Made by a program: the position numbers and the translations under genes | The notes under the pieces: generated by a model | What the model was told of the DNA's origin: nothing | The model's input: only the letters and a program-made list of their open reading frames with translations | The model's database searches: none | Shown here: positions 19,291 to 27,550 of the stretch, one piece after another | Layout: each line of letters begins with the position of its first letter | Position numbering within the stretch: position 1 is the first letter of the stretch | Source of the DNA: Nitrospira sp. | GTDB taxonomy: Bacteria; Nitrospirota; Nitrospiria; Nitrospirales; Nitrospiraceae | Length of the DNA stretch: 64,000 bases | Direction of reading: 5' to 3' | Assembly (NCBI GenBank): GCA_036984305.1 | Contig: BQWY01000001.1 | Coordinates: 682,001 to 746,000, forward strand

Positions 19291-19429
19291 AGTGCTCAGT
19301 GCTGAGTCCTGAGTGCTGAATGCAAACAGTACGATGGATCAGATGAGCAAGCCAAGGGAGATCGGGGTGAAAGGTCTGGCCCGGCGTGATGGCGTTCAAC
19401 TTAGCACTCAGCACCCAGCACCCAGCACT
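19291..19429. repeat. Imperfect inverted repeat between hpnA-like and ispA-like genes
   Basis: AGTGCTCAGTGCTGAGTCCT and its continuation to 19320 is an inverted, degenerate copy of AGCACTCAGCACCCAGCACC and its continuation (19403-19429). Both arms consist of repeated GTGCTGAG-like octamers. The repeat starts just after the hpnA-like start codon side and ends on the ispA-like stop codon, filling the whole 141-bp gap. It could fold into a long RNA hairpin or be a repetitive intergenic element. Confidence 0.6.
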
Positions 19430-20324
19430 AGTTCTTGCGGGCGGTGATGTAGCGGGCGATGTCGCGCAACGGATCGGCCTTTGCGCCGAAGGATGAGAGG
19501 CGACCGATCGCACGATCCACGCATTCGTTGGCCAGCCGTCGAGCTCCGTCGACCCCGAAGAATGTTGGATAGGTTTTCTTCCCACGCTCGGCATCCGTAT
19601 TGGGGTTCTTCCCCAATTCTTCGCGGGTGCCCGTGACGTTGAGCACATCGTCGGCGATTTGAAACGCAAGCCCGATGTCTTCCGCGTATCCGGTCACATC
19701 TTTCAACTGCGTCGCCGTTGCTCCTCCCGCGATCGCCCCCATCCGGACCGCGGCGCGGATCAACATCCCGGTCTTGTGCTTGTGAATGGTCTGGAGCGTC
19801 GCCAGATCGATGTCCTGGTTTTCGGCCTGAATGTCCAACACCTGTCCGCCAACCATGCCGGCGTGCCCGGACCCGATGGCAAGCTCTCGAATCAGCTGGA
19901 CTCGACGGGCATCGAGGATCCCATCACAGTCTTGCGGGCTCGTACAGAGTTCAAAGGCCAACGTCAGCAGCGCATCGCCCGCCAGGATCGCGATGGCCTC
20001 GCCATAGACCTTGTGATTGGTCGGCTTCCCCCGGCGAAAGTCGTCGTTGTCCATGGCGGGCAGGTCATCATGGATCAACGAATAGGTATGGATCAGTTCG
20101 AGCGAGGCGGCGATCGGCATGATGCCCGGTGAATCGAAGCCCAACGCCTCCGCGGCGGCGATCGTGAGAATGGGCCGCACGCGTTTGCCACCGGCGGACA
20201 CACTGTACCGAATCGACTCGTGCAGCGTAGTCGGCGACGTCGTCGCGACCGGCAAGACGCGGTCCAGGTAACGGTCGATGGCTTCTCGTTTTCCCTCGAG
20301 ATAGCGGCGGATGTCGATGGACAT
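19428..20324 (-). CDS. ispA: Farnesyl/geranylgeranyl diphosphate synthase
   Basis: A 298-residue all-alpha prenyltransferase, the same length as IspA. The first Asp-rich motif is HDDLPAMDND (Asp86-Asp87...Asp92), with GGKRVRP before it and KTGMLIRAAVRMGAIAGG later. The second motif reads ADDVLNVTGT, with Asn where the fifth position is often Asp. The enzyme condenses isopentenyl diphosphate with allylic diphosphates to C15 or C20. It is first in a - strand run with HpnA and the carotenoid protein, so it likely supplies hopanoid and carotenoid precursors. ATG 20324 gives a family-like start. Confidence 0.88.
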   Translation of the reverse strand: MSIDIRRYLEGKREAIDRYLDRVLPVATTSPTTLHESIRYSVSAGGKRVRPILTIAAAEALGFDSPGIMPIAASLELIHTYSLIHDDLPAMDNDDFRRGKPTNHKVYGEAIAILAGDALLTLAFELCTSPQDCDGILDARRVQLIRELAIGSGHAGMVGGQVLDIQAENQDIDLATLQTIHKHKTGMLIRAAVRMGAIAGGATATQLKDVTGYAEDIGLAFQIADDVLNVTGTREELGKNPNTDAERGKKTYPTFFGVDGARRLANECVDRAIGRLSSFGAKADPLRDIARYITARKN

Positions 20325-20420
20325 AGATCGGCTGGTCGCTTGCACGAGCACGGTTAGACGCGCGAGACTAGCAACAAGTTCGTCATGCTGTCAAACAAGC
20401 TCGTGGTCACCAGGCGGTCC

Positions 20421-20450
20421 TTGTTTTTCCGCCGGATGCTTGGCTATACT
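20421..20450 (+). promoter_or_regulatory. Sigma70-type promoter for the zinc-knuckle gene
   Basis: TTGTTT (20421-20426), 18-base spacer, TATACT (20445-20450). Initiation about seven bases later would fall near 20457, only three bases before the ATG at 20460, so the transcript may be almost leaderless. Confidence 0.5.
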
Positions 20451-20459
20451 GCGCCACTT

Positions 20460-20735
20460 ATGGGATTTCCGCGTATTGGTGGTGGGGATTGGGAACCGCT
20501 GCTCCTGGGTATCGAACCCCGCAAGTGTAAAGTCTGTGGACAAGGTCTGTACCGGGATCAGACGCTCTTTCGGGGCGGGTGGTCGCGCTGCACGGTATGC
20601 GACGAATTCGTGCACTATAGTTGTCTGGCCAGCGGCCGCGTGTCGTTTTTGAAACGACGTCCGCGCGTGTGCAAGAAGTGCGCGGAAATGACGCCGACGT
20701 CATCCACCACCAAACCCGGCAATCAAGCTGCCTAA
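20460..20735 (+). CDS. Small zinc-binding protein
   Basis: A 91-residue protein whose centre is a Cys/His array: CKVCGQG, CTVCDEFVHYSC and VCKKC, with spacing like a PHD/C1-type finger (C-x2-C...C-x2-C-x4-H-x2-C...C-x2-C). This could bind two zinc ions. An upstream in-frame ATG at 20385 would place the start ahead of a good promoter, so ATG 20460 is preferred. It heads a run of poorly characterised genes. I do not know its role; protein or nucleic-acid binding is possible. Confidence 0.65.
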   Translation: MGFPRIGGGDWEPLLLGIEPRKCKVCGQGLYRDQTLFRGGWSRCTVCDEFVHYSCLASGRVSFLKRRPRVCKKCAEMTPTSSTTKPGNQAA

Positions 20736-20748
20736 TCCGTCCCAGCCA

Positions 20749-21084
20749 ATGACACGCGAGATGTCTGCTGTCCGACCCACCTGGAACGCCTGGTTCACGA
20801 CCGCCGTGCGATCCGTGCTTGCGCCGCTGCTGTTCCTGTGGAGCGGATTTTTCACGGGCGACTTCGTGCTCAGCGGGGCCTATACCTGGCCGCGGACGAG
20901 CCGCATCTTCGTGTTGACGGCCACCCTGCTCATTCTCGGATACGAATTTGTGTACAAGGCCCAACGGTCCGATGCGGAGCATCAGGCCGATGTACACGCA
21001 AGGCGTGCGGTATTGACCGCCTGCGTGCTCCCCTACGTCGCCGGTGTCGTGCTCCTCTTGATCATTGTGTTCGTGGTCCGATAG
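20749..21084 (+). CDS. Small membrane protein of unknown function
   Basis: A 111-residue protein with three hydrophobic segments (SVLAPLLFLWSGFFTG, IFVLTATLLILGYEFVY and VLPYVAGVVLLLIIVFVV) separated by a charged loop with KAQRSDAEHQADVHARRA. It follows the zinc-knuckle gene by 13 bp and probably shares its transcript. No family recognised. Confidence 0.65.
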   Translation: MTREMSAVRPTWNAWFTTAVRSVLAPLLFLWSGFFTGDFVLSGAYTWPRTSRIFVLTATLLILGYEFVYKAQRSDAEHQADVHARRAVLTACVLPYVAGVVLLLIIVFVVR

Positions 21085-21142
21085 CTGATCCTCCGACGCG
21101 AGCGTCGGAGACACGTTTCACCTCGCAAGGCCCCCGATTGCT

Positions 21143-21517
21143 ATGGCCCAGATTTTTCACAGCGGGGCGTTCGTCCAACAATGTTTCGCCGTCCATCCCC
21201 TCTGCTTGAGCGTCAAGCGCTATGAAGGCAGCGATCGGATGGTGCTCACGTGCACGTCGTGCAACATGTCGCATCGTCTGACCGTCGGAGAGGTGTTGGC
21301 GCGTCTGATGGTCGTCCCATCGGAATCGGGAGTCCCCCTCACGCCCGAATCCTCGGTGTCTCCGGCTGAACAATTGGCCCATTGCGCGGCGGAACACGCA
21401 CCGGCCTTGTCTGTGCGGGCGGTCGACGTGGTGGAAGAGTTGATCGGGCTGCGCTGTGGCGAGTGCCGGCGCGTATACGAACTCACAATTCCCGCTATTG
21501 AAACACATCAACGCTAA
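21143..21517 (+). CDS. Small protein with two CxxC knuckles
   Basis: A 124-residue soluble protein with LTCTSCNMSHRLTVGEVLARL and GLRCGECRRVYELTI, two CxxC pairs about 65 residues apart that could form one zinc ribbon. The segment between is low in structure. It lies in the same + strand run as the zinc-knuckle and membrane proteins and ends nine bases before the next gene. Function unknown. Confidence 0.6.
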   Translation: MAQIFHSGAFVQQCFAVHPLCLSVKRYEGSDRMVLTCTSCNMSHRLTVGEVLARLMVVPSESGVPLTPESSVSPAEQLAHCAAEHAPALSVRAVDVVEELIGLRCGECRRVYELTIPAIETHQR

Positions 21518-21526
21518 CGCGCGGTC

Positions 21527-22210
21527 ATGGTGGCCTGCTTGCAGGGCTTCTCCATCAGGGGGAAGCCGACGGGGCGGTCCCTTGTGACTGCGGATCCGAT
21601 CCAATTTGACGCGCGAGAAATCGCGTTGTTGGGCGATCCCGCGCTCTTTCGCCTCAAAGCCCAGGTTGACGCCAAACTGCGACGCACCTTGGAAGCGGTG
21701 CACGCGGAGTTGCGCGACGAATGCCGGACTACCGCGCTCCAGGCCCCGGACGAGTTCGATCCCGACAAGATGCAGCTTGTCAAGGGCGAACACCTCGAGC
21801 ACCATCCGTACCAGTATCTGGACTATCCGAAACACTTCCACGGCGAGACGACATTTACGTTTCGCACGTTGGTGTGGTGGGGTCATCACGTGGTGTTCGC
21901 ATGGCTTCTGGAAGGCGGCCACCTGCCTCTTTATAAGCGCCGATTGCTGGCACGCTATCAGGATCTAGTCGGACAGGAGCTGGAAATCAGTCTGGCGCCG
22001 AGTCTGTGGGAATGGAAGCGCGGGGAGGGGTACACGCTGCCGCTTTTGTCGGATCGCAGGTCTCACGCTGCGGCGGTGATCGAACGACGGAGCAGCCTCA
22101 AGGTCAGTCGCGTCGTGCTCACGGACGATGCCGATATCGGCGCCGGTCGCCTGCCTGACCTCGCACGAGCCGCGTTTCGTGGCATGCTCCCGATCGTCGC
22201 GCGTGAATAA
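21527..22210 (+). CDS. Conserved-looking protein of unknown function
   Basis: A 227-residue soluble protein. It is rich in aromatic and His residues in the middle (GEHLEHHPYQYLDYPKHFHG, then FRTLVWWGHHVVFAWLLEGG), which suggests a binding pocket, possibly for metal. A shorter start at GTG 21581 is possible. The gene follows the CxxC protein by nine bases. No family recognised. Confidence 0.6.
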   Translation: MVACLQGFSIRGKPTGRSLVTADPIQFDAREIALLGDPALFRLKAQVDAKLRRTLEAVHAELRDECRTTALQAPDEFDPDKMQLVKGEHLEHHPYQYLDYPKHFHGETTFTFRTLVWWGHHVVFAWLLEGGHLPLYKRRLLARYQDLVGQELEISLAPSLWEWKRGEGYTLPLLSDRRSHAAAVIERRSSLKVSRVVLTDDADIGAGRLPDLARAAFRGMLPIVARE

Positions 22211-22228
22211 GGCAGCGTCGTAGCGGGT

Positions 22229-22257
22229 TTGTCACGGGGCGTCAAAATCGTTAGACT
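22229..22257 (+). promoter_or_regulatory. Sigma70-type promoter upstream of the lipoprotein gene
   Basis: TTGTCA (22229-22234), 17-base spacer, TAGACT (22252-22257), about 105 bp before the lipoprotein ATG, leaving a leader of roughly 100 bases. The match is good at -35 and moderate at -10. Confidence 0.45.
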
Positions 22258-22361
22258 AGCCCGCAGAATCCATGAGAATGCTCCCCGAGTCGTCCGGACA
22301 GGAAATCGGGGAGGCGGGCGTGGCGGTCCTGGGCCGTGTGGTGTGACGTAGGAGGAGCGTT

Positions 22362-23006
22362 ATGATCCGACGTGCAGGTCGACGGTTGGGCGTGGGGGCC
22401 GTAGTGGCAAGTGCGATGCTGTGGCTCGGCGGGTGTGCGGGGAGCAACGAGATTGTCAACTTGGACTTGCACGTCCGTCCGATGCCGCAGGAAGTGGCAG
22501 CCGACGAGACGGTGAAGATCGTCGTGGAGGCCTTTCAGGATGAGCGGCCGGATCAGTCACGGCTCGGACTGCGTACCCATGTGGGCGGTGGCGCCACCCA
22601 TTTTAACGTGCCCGGAGGCAAACCCGGCGAAGCTGTCGCAGAGGCCCTGGCGGATTATCTTCGGCACAAGGGATGGCAGGTGGGTGTGAAGAAGCCGGGG
22701 CTGACGGCCGCGGAAGGTCGGACAGACATCCTGCTCTCCGGAAGTATCCGCGAGCTGTGGGCAACCGCCAAGAGCCGGTTCTTCTCAACCAAGTTGGCCG
22801 TGAAAAGCAGTATCGTGGTCAAAGCCACCAATGCCGCCGACGGCAGTTCAACCAGTATTACCTTGGATGGAGCTGCCACTGATTCGGTGTGGTTTTTCAC
22901 GCCCGCAAAGTTGCAAGATTTGACCAATTCCGTGTTGAAAGACAGTTTCCACAAACTGATGATCGATTCTCGAATCGAGAATCGATCATGGCGCCTGCGC
23001 AACTAA
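22362..23006 (+). CDS. YajG-like lipoprotein
   Basis: A 214-residue protein with a lipobox (MLWLGGCAGS) after a basic N-terminus, so it should be diacylated and membrane-anchored. The body (ADETVKIVVEAFQDERPD, then RLGLRT, EAVAEALADYLRHKGWQV and DILLSGSIRELW) fits the YajG/DUF4410-like lipoprotein pattern: a beta strand, a helix with Y/F-L-xxxG, then an ILxGxI strand. GGAGGAG precedes the start. The 3' end of the gene contains a 31-bp palindrome (22959-22989). Confidence 0.75.
   Translation: MIRRAGRRLGVGAVVASAMLWLGGCAGSNEIVNLDLHVRPMPQEVAADETVKIVVEAFQDERPDQSRLGLRTHVGGGATHFNVPGGKPGEAVAEALADYLRHKGWQVGVKKPGLTAAEGRTDILLSGSIRELWATAKSRFFSTKLAVKSSIVVKATNAADGSSTSITLDGAATDSVWFFTPAKLQDLTNSVLKDSFHKLMIDSRIENRSWRLRN
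22959..22989. repeat. 31-bp near-perfect palindrome inside the lipoprotein gene
   Basis: ATGATCGATTCTCGA (22959-22973), one central A, then TCGAGAATCGATCAT (22975-22989): 15-bp perfect arms. It encodes codons near the end of the lipoprotein (MIDSRIENRS), so the protein reads through. Its length is far above chance and it is not followed by a T run, so it is not an obvious terminator. Confidence 0.9.
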
Positions 23007-23051
23007 GCGGGGTGGCGCGGTGCGAGAATCGGCCGAACCGGCGATGGTGAC

Positions 23052-24113
23052 ATGCGTGAACGGCGATGGGAGTCCGCCCAAGCCCTGTCTTTCGGTGAGG
23101 TGCTCGATTTAGGAGATCGACTCACCAAGCTCGGGTTGAAGCCGGCACTTCCGAATCAAGACATCATCTGCTACATCGAGGAATGGACGGTGTCCGGACC
23201 GGAGGACTTCGACCGGCTCGATCCGTGGGCCACCGAGGACGTGACTCTCGTTCACGTGCGCGATGGGTGGCAAGGGGATTTTTTTCTTTTGGCGGGCGGA
23301 TATCACACCGCCTATCAACGTCACCAGGCGGTCGGTACGTACTGCTCCGTCAGTCACCCATGGCAGATGCCGCCTCCATTGGTTCGCCATGACCGGAGAG
23401 GCATGTTTTGGTTGGGGTTCCGGCATACCCACTCTTTCGTCCGGGTCCGTCTGAAGACGAACGACGTGGTGACGCCGGGTGAGACCAGGCTGGACTACGA
23501 ACGGCAATTATGGCTCGACGAGCGGTGGCGTGCCTTCGGGGCGGCAATCCAGGTGCTGGACTTGCCGGTCGTCGCCGAGATCGAACGGGAAGCCGTGACC
23601 TTGCATCCCGCCGACGACCAGGTGCCGTTTTTTTGTTCCTGGCCTGACGCCTTCGGTCCGTGCCAGTTCGAGTACAATTCGTCCGACGCGTTCGAATTTC
23701 TGGTGCCCGCGAGCAAACTCGCCGCGACCTGTGGGTCTGGCCCGGTCTCGGTGCGCACCTATTTGACCGGATTCTCGGAAGCGGCGCTCAAAGAGTTCGA
23801 GCACGTCGCGCCGGGGGCGCGCTACTGCTACCGCTGTTCCACGCACACGCCACTGAACGAGATTCCGGAGATGTTGGCGACCATACGACCAGATGGCCGG
23901 TTGTATGCCACCCTGTGTGAATTCCCGACGCAGGAATTGCTTCCCTCCGGTGGGGATGCCTCCGCAATTGTCGGGCTGGTTGGGGGACCTCAGGGCTACC
24001 AGATCGAGGTTCGCCTCAATCGCGCCCCCTTGCCTGAAGTCGATATGTCGCCGTGGGTTCAACGGGTGATCGGTGTGCCGGCAGTGTATGCCCCGCTGCC
24101 TCCCTTTGTATAG
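23052..24113 (+). CDS. Protein of unknown function
   Basis: A 353-residue soluble protein without signal peptide or membrane segment. It is rich in Trp and aromatic residues (GYHTAYQRHQAVGTYCSVSH, FFCSWPDAFGPCQFEY) and has a Cys pair in RYCYRCSTHTPL. ATG 23052 lies 45 bp after the lipoprotein stop. No known motif or family was recognised. Its codon character and length support a real gene. Confidence 0.6.
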   Translation: MRERRWESAQALSFGEVLDLGDRLTKLGLKPALPNQDIICYIEEWTVSGPEDFDRLDPWATEDVTLVHVRDGWQGDFFLLAGGYHTAYQRHQAVGTYCSVSHPWQMPPPLVRHDRRGMFWLGFRHTHSFVRVRLKTNDVVTPGETRLDYERQLWLDERWRAFGAAIQVLDLPVVAEIEREAVTLHPADDQVPFFCSWPDAFGPCQFEYNSSDAFEFLVPASKLAATCGSGPVSVRTYLTGFSEAALKEFEHVAPGARYCYRCSTHTPLNEIPEMLATIRPDGRLYATLCEFPTQELLPSGGDASAIVGLVGGPQGYQIEVRLNRAPLPEVDMSPWVQRVIGVPAVYAPLPPFV

Positions 24114-24220
24114 TCGTGCTCCCTTCCAACTGGCCGTCACTCCTCTCGTTCATGCCTCTCGCATTGTTCCGCATTGGGACTTGCTGGACATCACACGATC
24201 TCGCGGTACTATAGAGATCC

Positions 24221-25321
24221 ATGGTCTCCACACTCCGAGCCTTCCTGGCCAAGCCGTACATGGCTGCGGTGTTTTTCTTCGCCGGCGTCGGTTATGACAC
24301 GCTGACGCTCACCCGCATCGACCGCCTGCTGGATAATTTGGTCCTGCTGCTGTATCTCAGCCTGCTAGGCGCGCTGATCGTCTTGTTGGGGCGGGACGAT
24401 ATTCGCCGGTTGGCTGAGAACGTCTTGCCGGATCATCCTAGGCTCGTACGCTGGCTCGCCTTGGCGTATCCCTATACGCCGATGGCGATTCAATTTCTGC
24501 TGGGTGGACTGTTCAGCGCGTATGCCATTTTCTATTTCCGGAGCGCTTCGCTCACCGGGTCGGGAATCTTTCTGGGGCTGATGGTCGCCCTGCTCGTAGC
24601 CAACGAATTCCTCAAGACGAAGCTATCCAATATCACGGTGGTCTTGGCTTTCTATGCCACCGTCTGTCTCAGCTTTTTTACGTTTTTTCTCCCGGTGATG
24701 ACCGGAATGATGGGTGCCGTGATGTTCCTCGTTGGGGCCGCCTTGACGGTCGGGGTGGTCATGCGGCTCCTCCAACTCGTGGCCAAGGGGAATCCCGCGT
24801 GGACCTCGCAGCGCACGGTCAAAACCGCCTGGCCGGCGTTTACGGCCATCGGTCTTTTGGTGGGGTTCTACTTCATGAACTGGATTCCGCCGGTGCCCCT
24901 CTCGATGAAATTCGGCGGGGTCTATCACGAAGTTCGGCGGACAGAGGAGCATTTCGAACTGACCTTCGAAAAACAGTGGTATCAGTTTTGGAAGCGTTCC
25001 GACAATCCGTTCCCAGCCGACGAGCCGGTCTACTGTTTTACGGCTGTCTTCGCGCCGGTGCGGTTGGAGACGACCATCTATCAGCACTGGTACTTCCGGT
25101 CTCCCGGAGGAGATGCCTATGCCCACGCTGACAAGATTCCGATCAAAATTTCCGGCGGACGGGCAGGAGGCTATCGCGCCGTGACGTTCAAGCAGCGGCT
25201 CGATGTCGGAGACTGGCGCGTGGATGTGGAATCGGCGGACGGTCGGGTGCTCGGGCAGGTCAAATTCCGAGTCGAGCCCATGTATGGACGCCCCACGGAC
25301 CTCGTTACGCTCTCGTACTAG
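24221..25321 (+). CDS. Membrane protein with C-terminal DUF2914 domain
   Basis: A 366-residue protein. The first 220 residues have about seven hydrophobic helices, e.g. LVLLLYLSLLGALIVLL and NITVVLAFYATVCLSFFTFF. The last 120 residues are soluble and beta-rich: VYCFTAVFAPVRLETTIYQH, then WYFRSPGGDAY, ISGGRAGGYRA and GDWRVDVESADGRVLGQVKF. That C-terminal pattern is the DUF2914 domain, here fused to a membrane part. Its function is not established. Confidence 0.8.
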   Translation: MVSTLRAFLAKPYMAAVFFFAGVGYDTLTLTRIDRLLDNLVLLLYLSLLGALIVLLGRDDIRRLAENVLPDHPRLVRWLALAYPYTPMAIQFLLGGLFSAYAIFYFRSASLTGSGIFLGLMVALLVANEFLKTKLSNITVVLAFYATVCLSFFTFFLPVMTGMMGAVMFLVGAALTVGVVMRLLQLVAKGNPAWTSQRTVKTAWPAFTAIGLLVGFYFMNWIPPVPLSMKFGGVYHEVRRTEEHFELTFEKQWYQFWKRSDNPFPADEPVYCFTAVFAPVRLETTIYQHWYFRSPGGDAYAHADKIPIKISGGRAGGYRAVTFKQRLDVGDWRVDVESADGRVLGQVKFRVEPMYGRPTDLVTLSY

Positions 25322-25729
25322 ACCGGGCCTACGGAACACTCGCCAACTGGAACCTCGAGGCCACAGATCGGTTCGGACCATATCGCAATGACCGGGTACC
25401 ATGCGATGGGCGCTCCAAGCATTCAGGGCCTCCAATCGATTCAAACATCCTGACACCGGCCTGCCCGCCGACCTCACCGCAAAAGCTTACGTGTACGGCG
25501 TAGACACTTCCGGATCACCACTGGAGGATTTCAGAAGGATAGGCGTGGCTCCGCATCGATAAGATCTGGAGCGGCATATTGCCAAGCGAAGAAGTATGGC
25601 TTTTCCAGGGCTCGCAATTTCACAAAGGGGCGTATGGATCCCGGCCGACTATTGACGTGGCCGTGGATCTCCACTTGACCTGGCGTCAGAGGAGCACGTA
25701 GGTTCGGGGACAGGCCCTCGAGGACTTGG
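25322..25729. other. 408-bp gap without a confident gene
   Basis: No + strand gene is supported between the DUF2914 protein and the DUF1499 protein. A - strand frame from 25827 to 25531 encodes 98 residues with some protein-like character (LRAPLTPGQVEIHGHVNSR), but it overlaps the DUF1499 start in antisense and has no ribosome site, so it may be a gene remnant or chance. Nothing else stands out. Confidence 0.5.
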
Positions 25730-26110
25730 ATGTCGTCCGAAACCGGATTGATCAATGGAAATCTGAAGCCGTGCCCAAGCAGCCCCAACTGCGTGTCGAC
25801 CCAAGCTGAGGACGACCAGCACCGCATTCAGCCCTATCGGTACCGTCGTGACCGAGCGCTCGCCATTGACGCCTTGAAGCAGGCGGTGGGATCGATGAGG
25901 GGGGCTCGGCTCGCGGAAGAGCACGACAGCTATTTGCGGTTTGAATTTACCAGTCGGTGGTTTCGTTTCGTCGACGACGTCGAATTCCTGTTCGACGATC
26001 GGACACACACGGTTCAGTTTCGATCCGCGTCGCGTACCGGTTACAGCGATCTCGGCGTGAATCGCAAGCGGATGGAAGACATCCGTGGCAAGGTAGAGGG
26101 GCTGCTGTAG
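25730..26110 (+). CDS. DUF1499-family protein
   Basis: A 126-residue protein with the family pattern LKPCPSSPNCVSTQA near the N-terminus, a middle helix, then YLRFEFTSRWFRFVDDVEF and the end motif FRSASRTGYSDLGVNRKRME. This is the DUF1499 domain; no reaction is known. There is no signal peptide. The ribosome site is weak, and the start is fixed by the conserved CPSSPNCV close to the N-terminus. Confidence 0.85.
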   Translation: MSSETGLINGNLKPCPSSPNCVSTQAEDDQHRIQPYRYRRDRALAIDALKQAVGSMRGARLAEEHDSYLRFEFTSRWFRFVDDVEFLFDDRTHTVQFRSASRTGYSDLGVNRKRMEDIRGKVEGLL

Positions 26111-26141
26111 ACGCTCCATTTTTAGGAAGGACGAGGCCGGT

Positions 26142-26753
26142 ATGACGCATGAAAAGCCCGCAAAGACGCAGTTTCCGGTGCACGACCTCATTCGACGGAG
26201 ATGGAGTCCGCGTGCGTTTGCCGACCGTGCGGTCGATCCCGCAACCCTCGGCAGCCTGCTCGAGGCGGCCCGCTGGTCGGCCTCGTCGAACAATGCGCAA
26301 CCTTGGCGATTTCTCATAGCGACGAGGGATCAACCGGAACACTTCGCCGCCATGCTCGATTGTCTCGCGCCAGGAAATCAAACGTGGGCCGGCCACGCAC
26401 CGGTGTTGATGTTGTCGGTCGCGCACCTGCACTTTGACGATCAAACGGTCAATCGCCATGCGCTGCATGATGTGGGGCAGGCCGCGGCCACCCTGGCGAT
26501 TCAAGCCACGGCCATCGGGTTGGTCATCCACCAAATGGCGGGTTTTTCGATCGACAAGGCGCGCGAGACGTTTCGCATACCAGACCAGTACGAGCCCGTC
26601 GCCGCGATCGCCGTGGGTTATCAGGGTGACGCGGCCGGGCTGCCCGATCGCCTGCGGGTGCGCGAACTGGCGCCGCGAGAGCGCGAGTCGCTGAACTCGA
26701 TTGTCTTTGCCGGTGCCTGGGGGCACACGGCCGATTTCCTGGCGGAAGGATAG
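26142..26753 (+). CDS. Nitroreductase-family flavoprotein
   Basis: A 203-residue protein matching nitroreductases: RRRWSPRAFADRAVD, LEAARWSASSNNAQPWRFLI (FMN contacts), a middle His-rich helix and YEPVAAIAVGYQGD. These FMN enzymes reduce nitro compounds or quinones with NAD(P)H, usually as dimers. It lies 31 bp after the DUF1499 gene and 62 bp ahead of an FNR-type reductase, so it may be co-transcribed with both. The natural substrate is unknown. Confidence 0.88.
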   Translation: MTHEKPAKTQFPVHDLIRRRWSPRAFADRAVDPATLGSLLEAARWSASSNNAQPWRFLIATRDQPEHFAAMLDCLAPGNQTWAGHAPVLMLSVAHLHFDDQTVNRHALHDVGQAAATLAIQATAIGLVIHQMAGFSIDKARETFRIPDQYEPVAAIAVGYQGDAAGLPDRLRVRELAPRERESLNSIVFAGAWGHTADFLAEG

Positions 26754-26815
26754 AGGTCGTCCGATTCGCTCGCAACTCACTCGGGAGAAGACACAGGAGG
26801 ACGGAGCCGGTTGTC

Positions 26816-27550
26816 ATGCAAGCGTTAACGGCACAGATTGTCGGTAAGAATGATTTGACACACGACGTGCGCCAAATCGAACTCCAGTTGGTGTCGCCGG
26901 CCCACATCGAATTTCAGCCCGGCCAGTTTGTTTCCTTCGAGATTCCGGTGGAGGGTAAACCGCATCCGCTCACGCGAGCGTATTCGATTGCGTCGCCTCC
27001 ACATGTCCGCGACCGCATCACGTTGCTGTTCAACCGGGTGGACCACGGACCGGGCTCGCGGTTTCTGTTCGGACTTAAGGTCGGCGACCACGTCCAGTTC
27101 AAGGGCCCGGCCGGGACGTTTCGTCTGCGAGACGACGGTGCGCGCGACCTGCTTTTTGTGGCTAGCGGCACCGGGATTGCCCCGCTCAAATCCATGCTGT
27201 ATGCCAAATTGGATCGGGACGCCTTGCCGGCCGTGACGCTGTTTTGGGGTTTGCGCAGTCAGCGGGATCTTTACTATGAGGAGGAGTTACAAGACTTGGC
27301 AACGCGGCATCCCAATTTTCGATATACGATCACTCTCTCGAGGCCTGAGCCGGGCTGGTCGGGTCGAACCGGCCGAGTCACCACGCTGGTGAGCGAACGC
27401 ATCGATGCGGTCGGTAACCTGGCCGTGTATTTGTGCGGCAATGGCGCCATGATCAAAGATGTGACGGACTTCCTTCGCACCAAAGGACTGTGCCCGATTT
27501 ATCGCGAGAAGTGGTACGACGAGCCCGAGGAACCTGCGGCAGGTCAGTGA
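26816..27550 (+). CDS. Ferredoxin-NADP reductase-family FAD oxidoreductase
   Basis: A 244-residue protein with the FAD motif RAYSIAS (Arg54-Ala-Tyr-Ser57), the NAD(P) loop VASGTGIAPLKSML (Gly118-Thr-Gly) and the terminal VYLCGNGAMI. No iron-sulfur domain is fused, so it must pass electrons to a separate partner such as a ferredoxin or the adjacent nitroreductase. AGGAGGA precedes the start. Converges with the zinc-ribbon gene, overlapping by seven bases. Confidence 0.87.
   Translation: MQALTAQIVGKNDLTHDVRQIELQLVSPAHIEFQPGQFVSFEIPVEGKPHPLTRAYSIASPPHVRDRITLLFNRVDHGPGSRFLFGLKVGDHVQFKGPAGTFRLRDDGARDLLFVASGTGIAPLKSMLYAKLDRDALPAVTLFWGLRSQRDLYYEEELQDLATRHPNFRYTITLSRPEPGWSGRTGRVTTLVSERIDAVGNLAVYLCGNGAMIKDVTDFLRTKGLCPIYREKWYDEPEEPAAGQ

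Noticed and set aside
25531-25827. 98-codon - strand frame opposite the DUF1499 start
   Set aside because: Part of it reads protein-like, but it overlaps a well-supported gene in antisense and has no ribosome site or family match.
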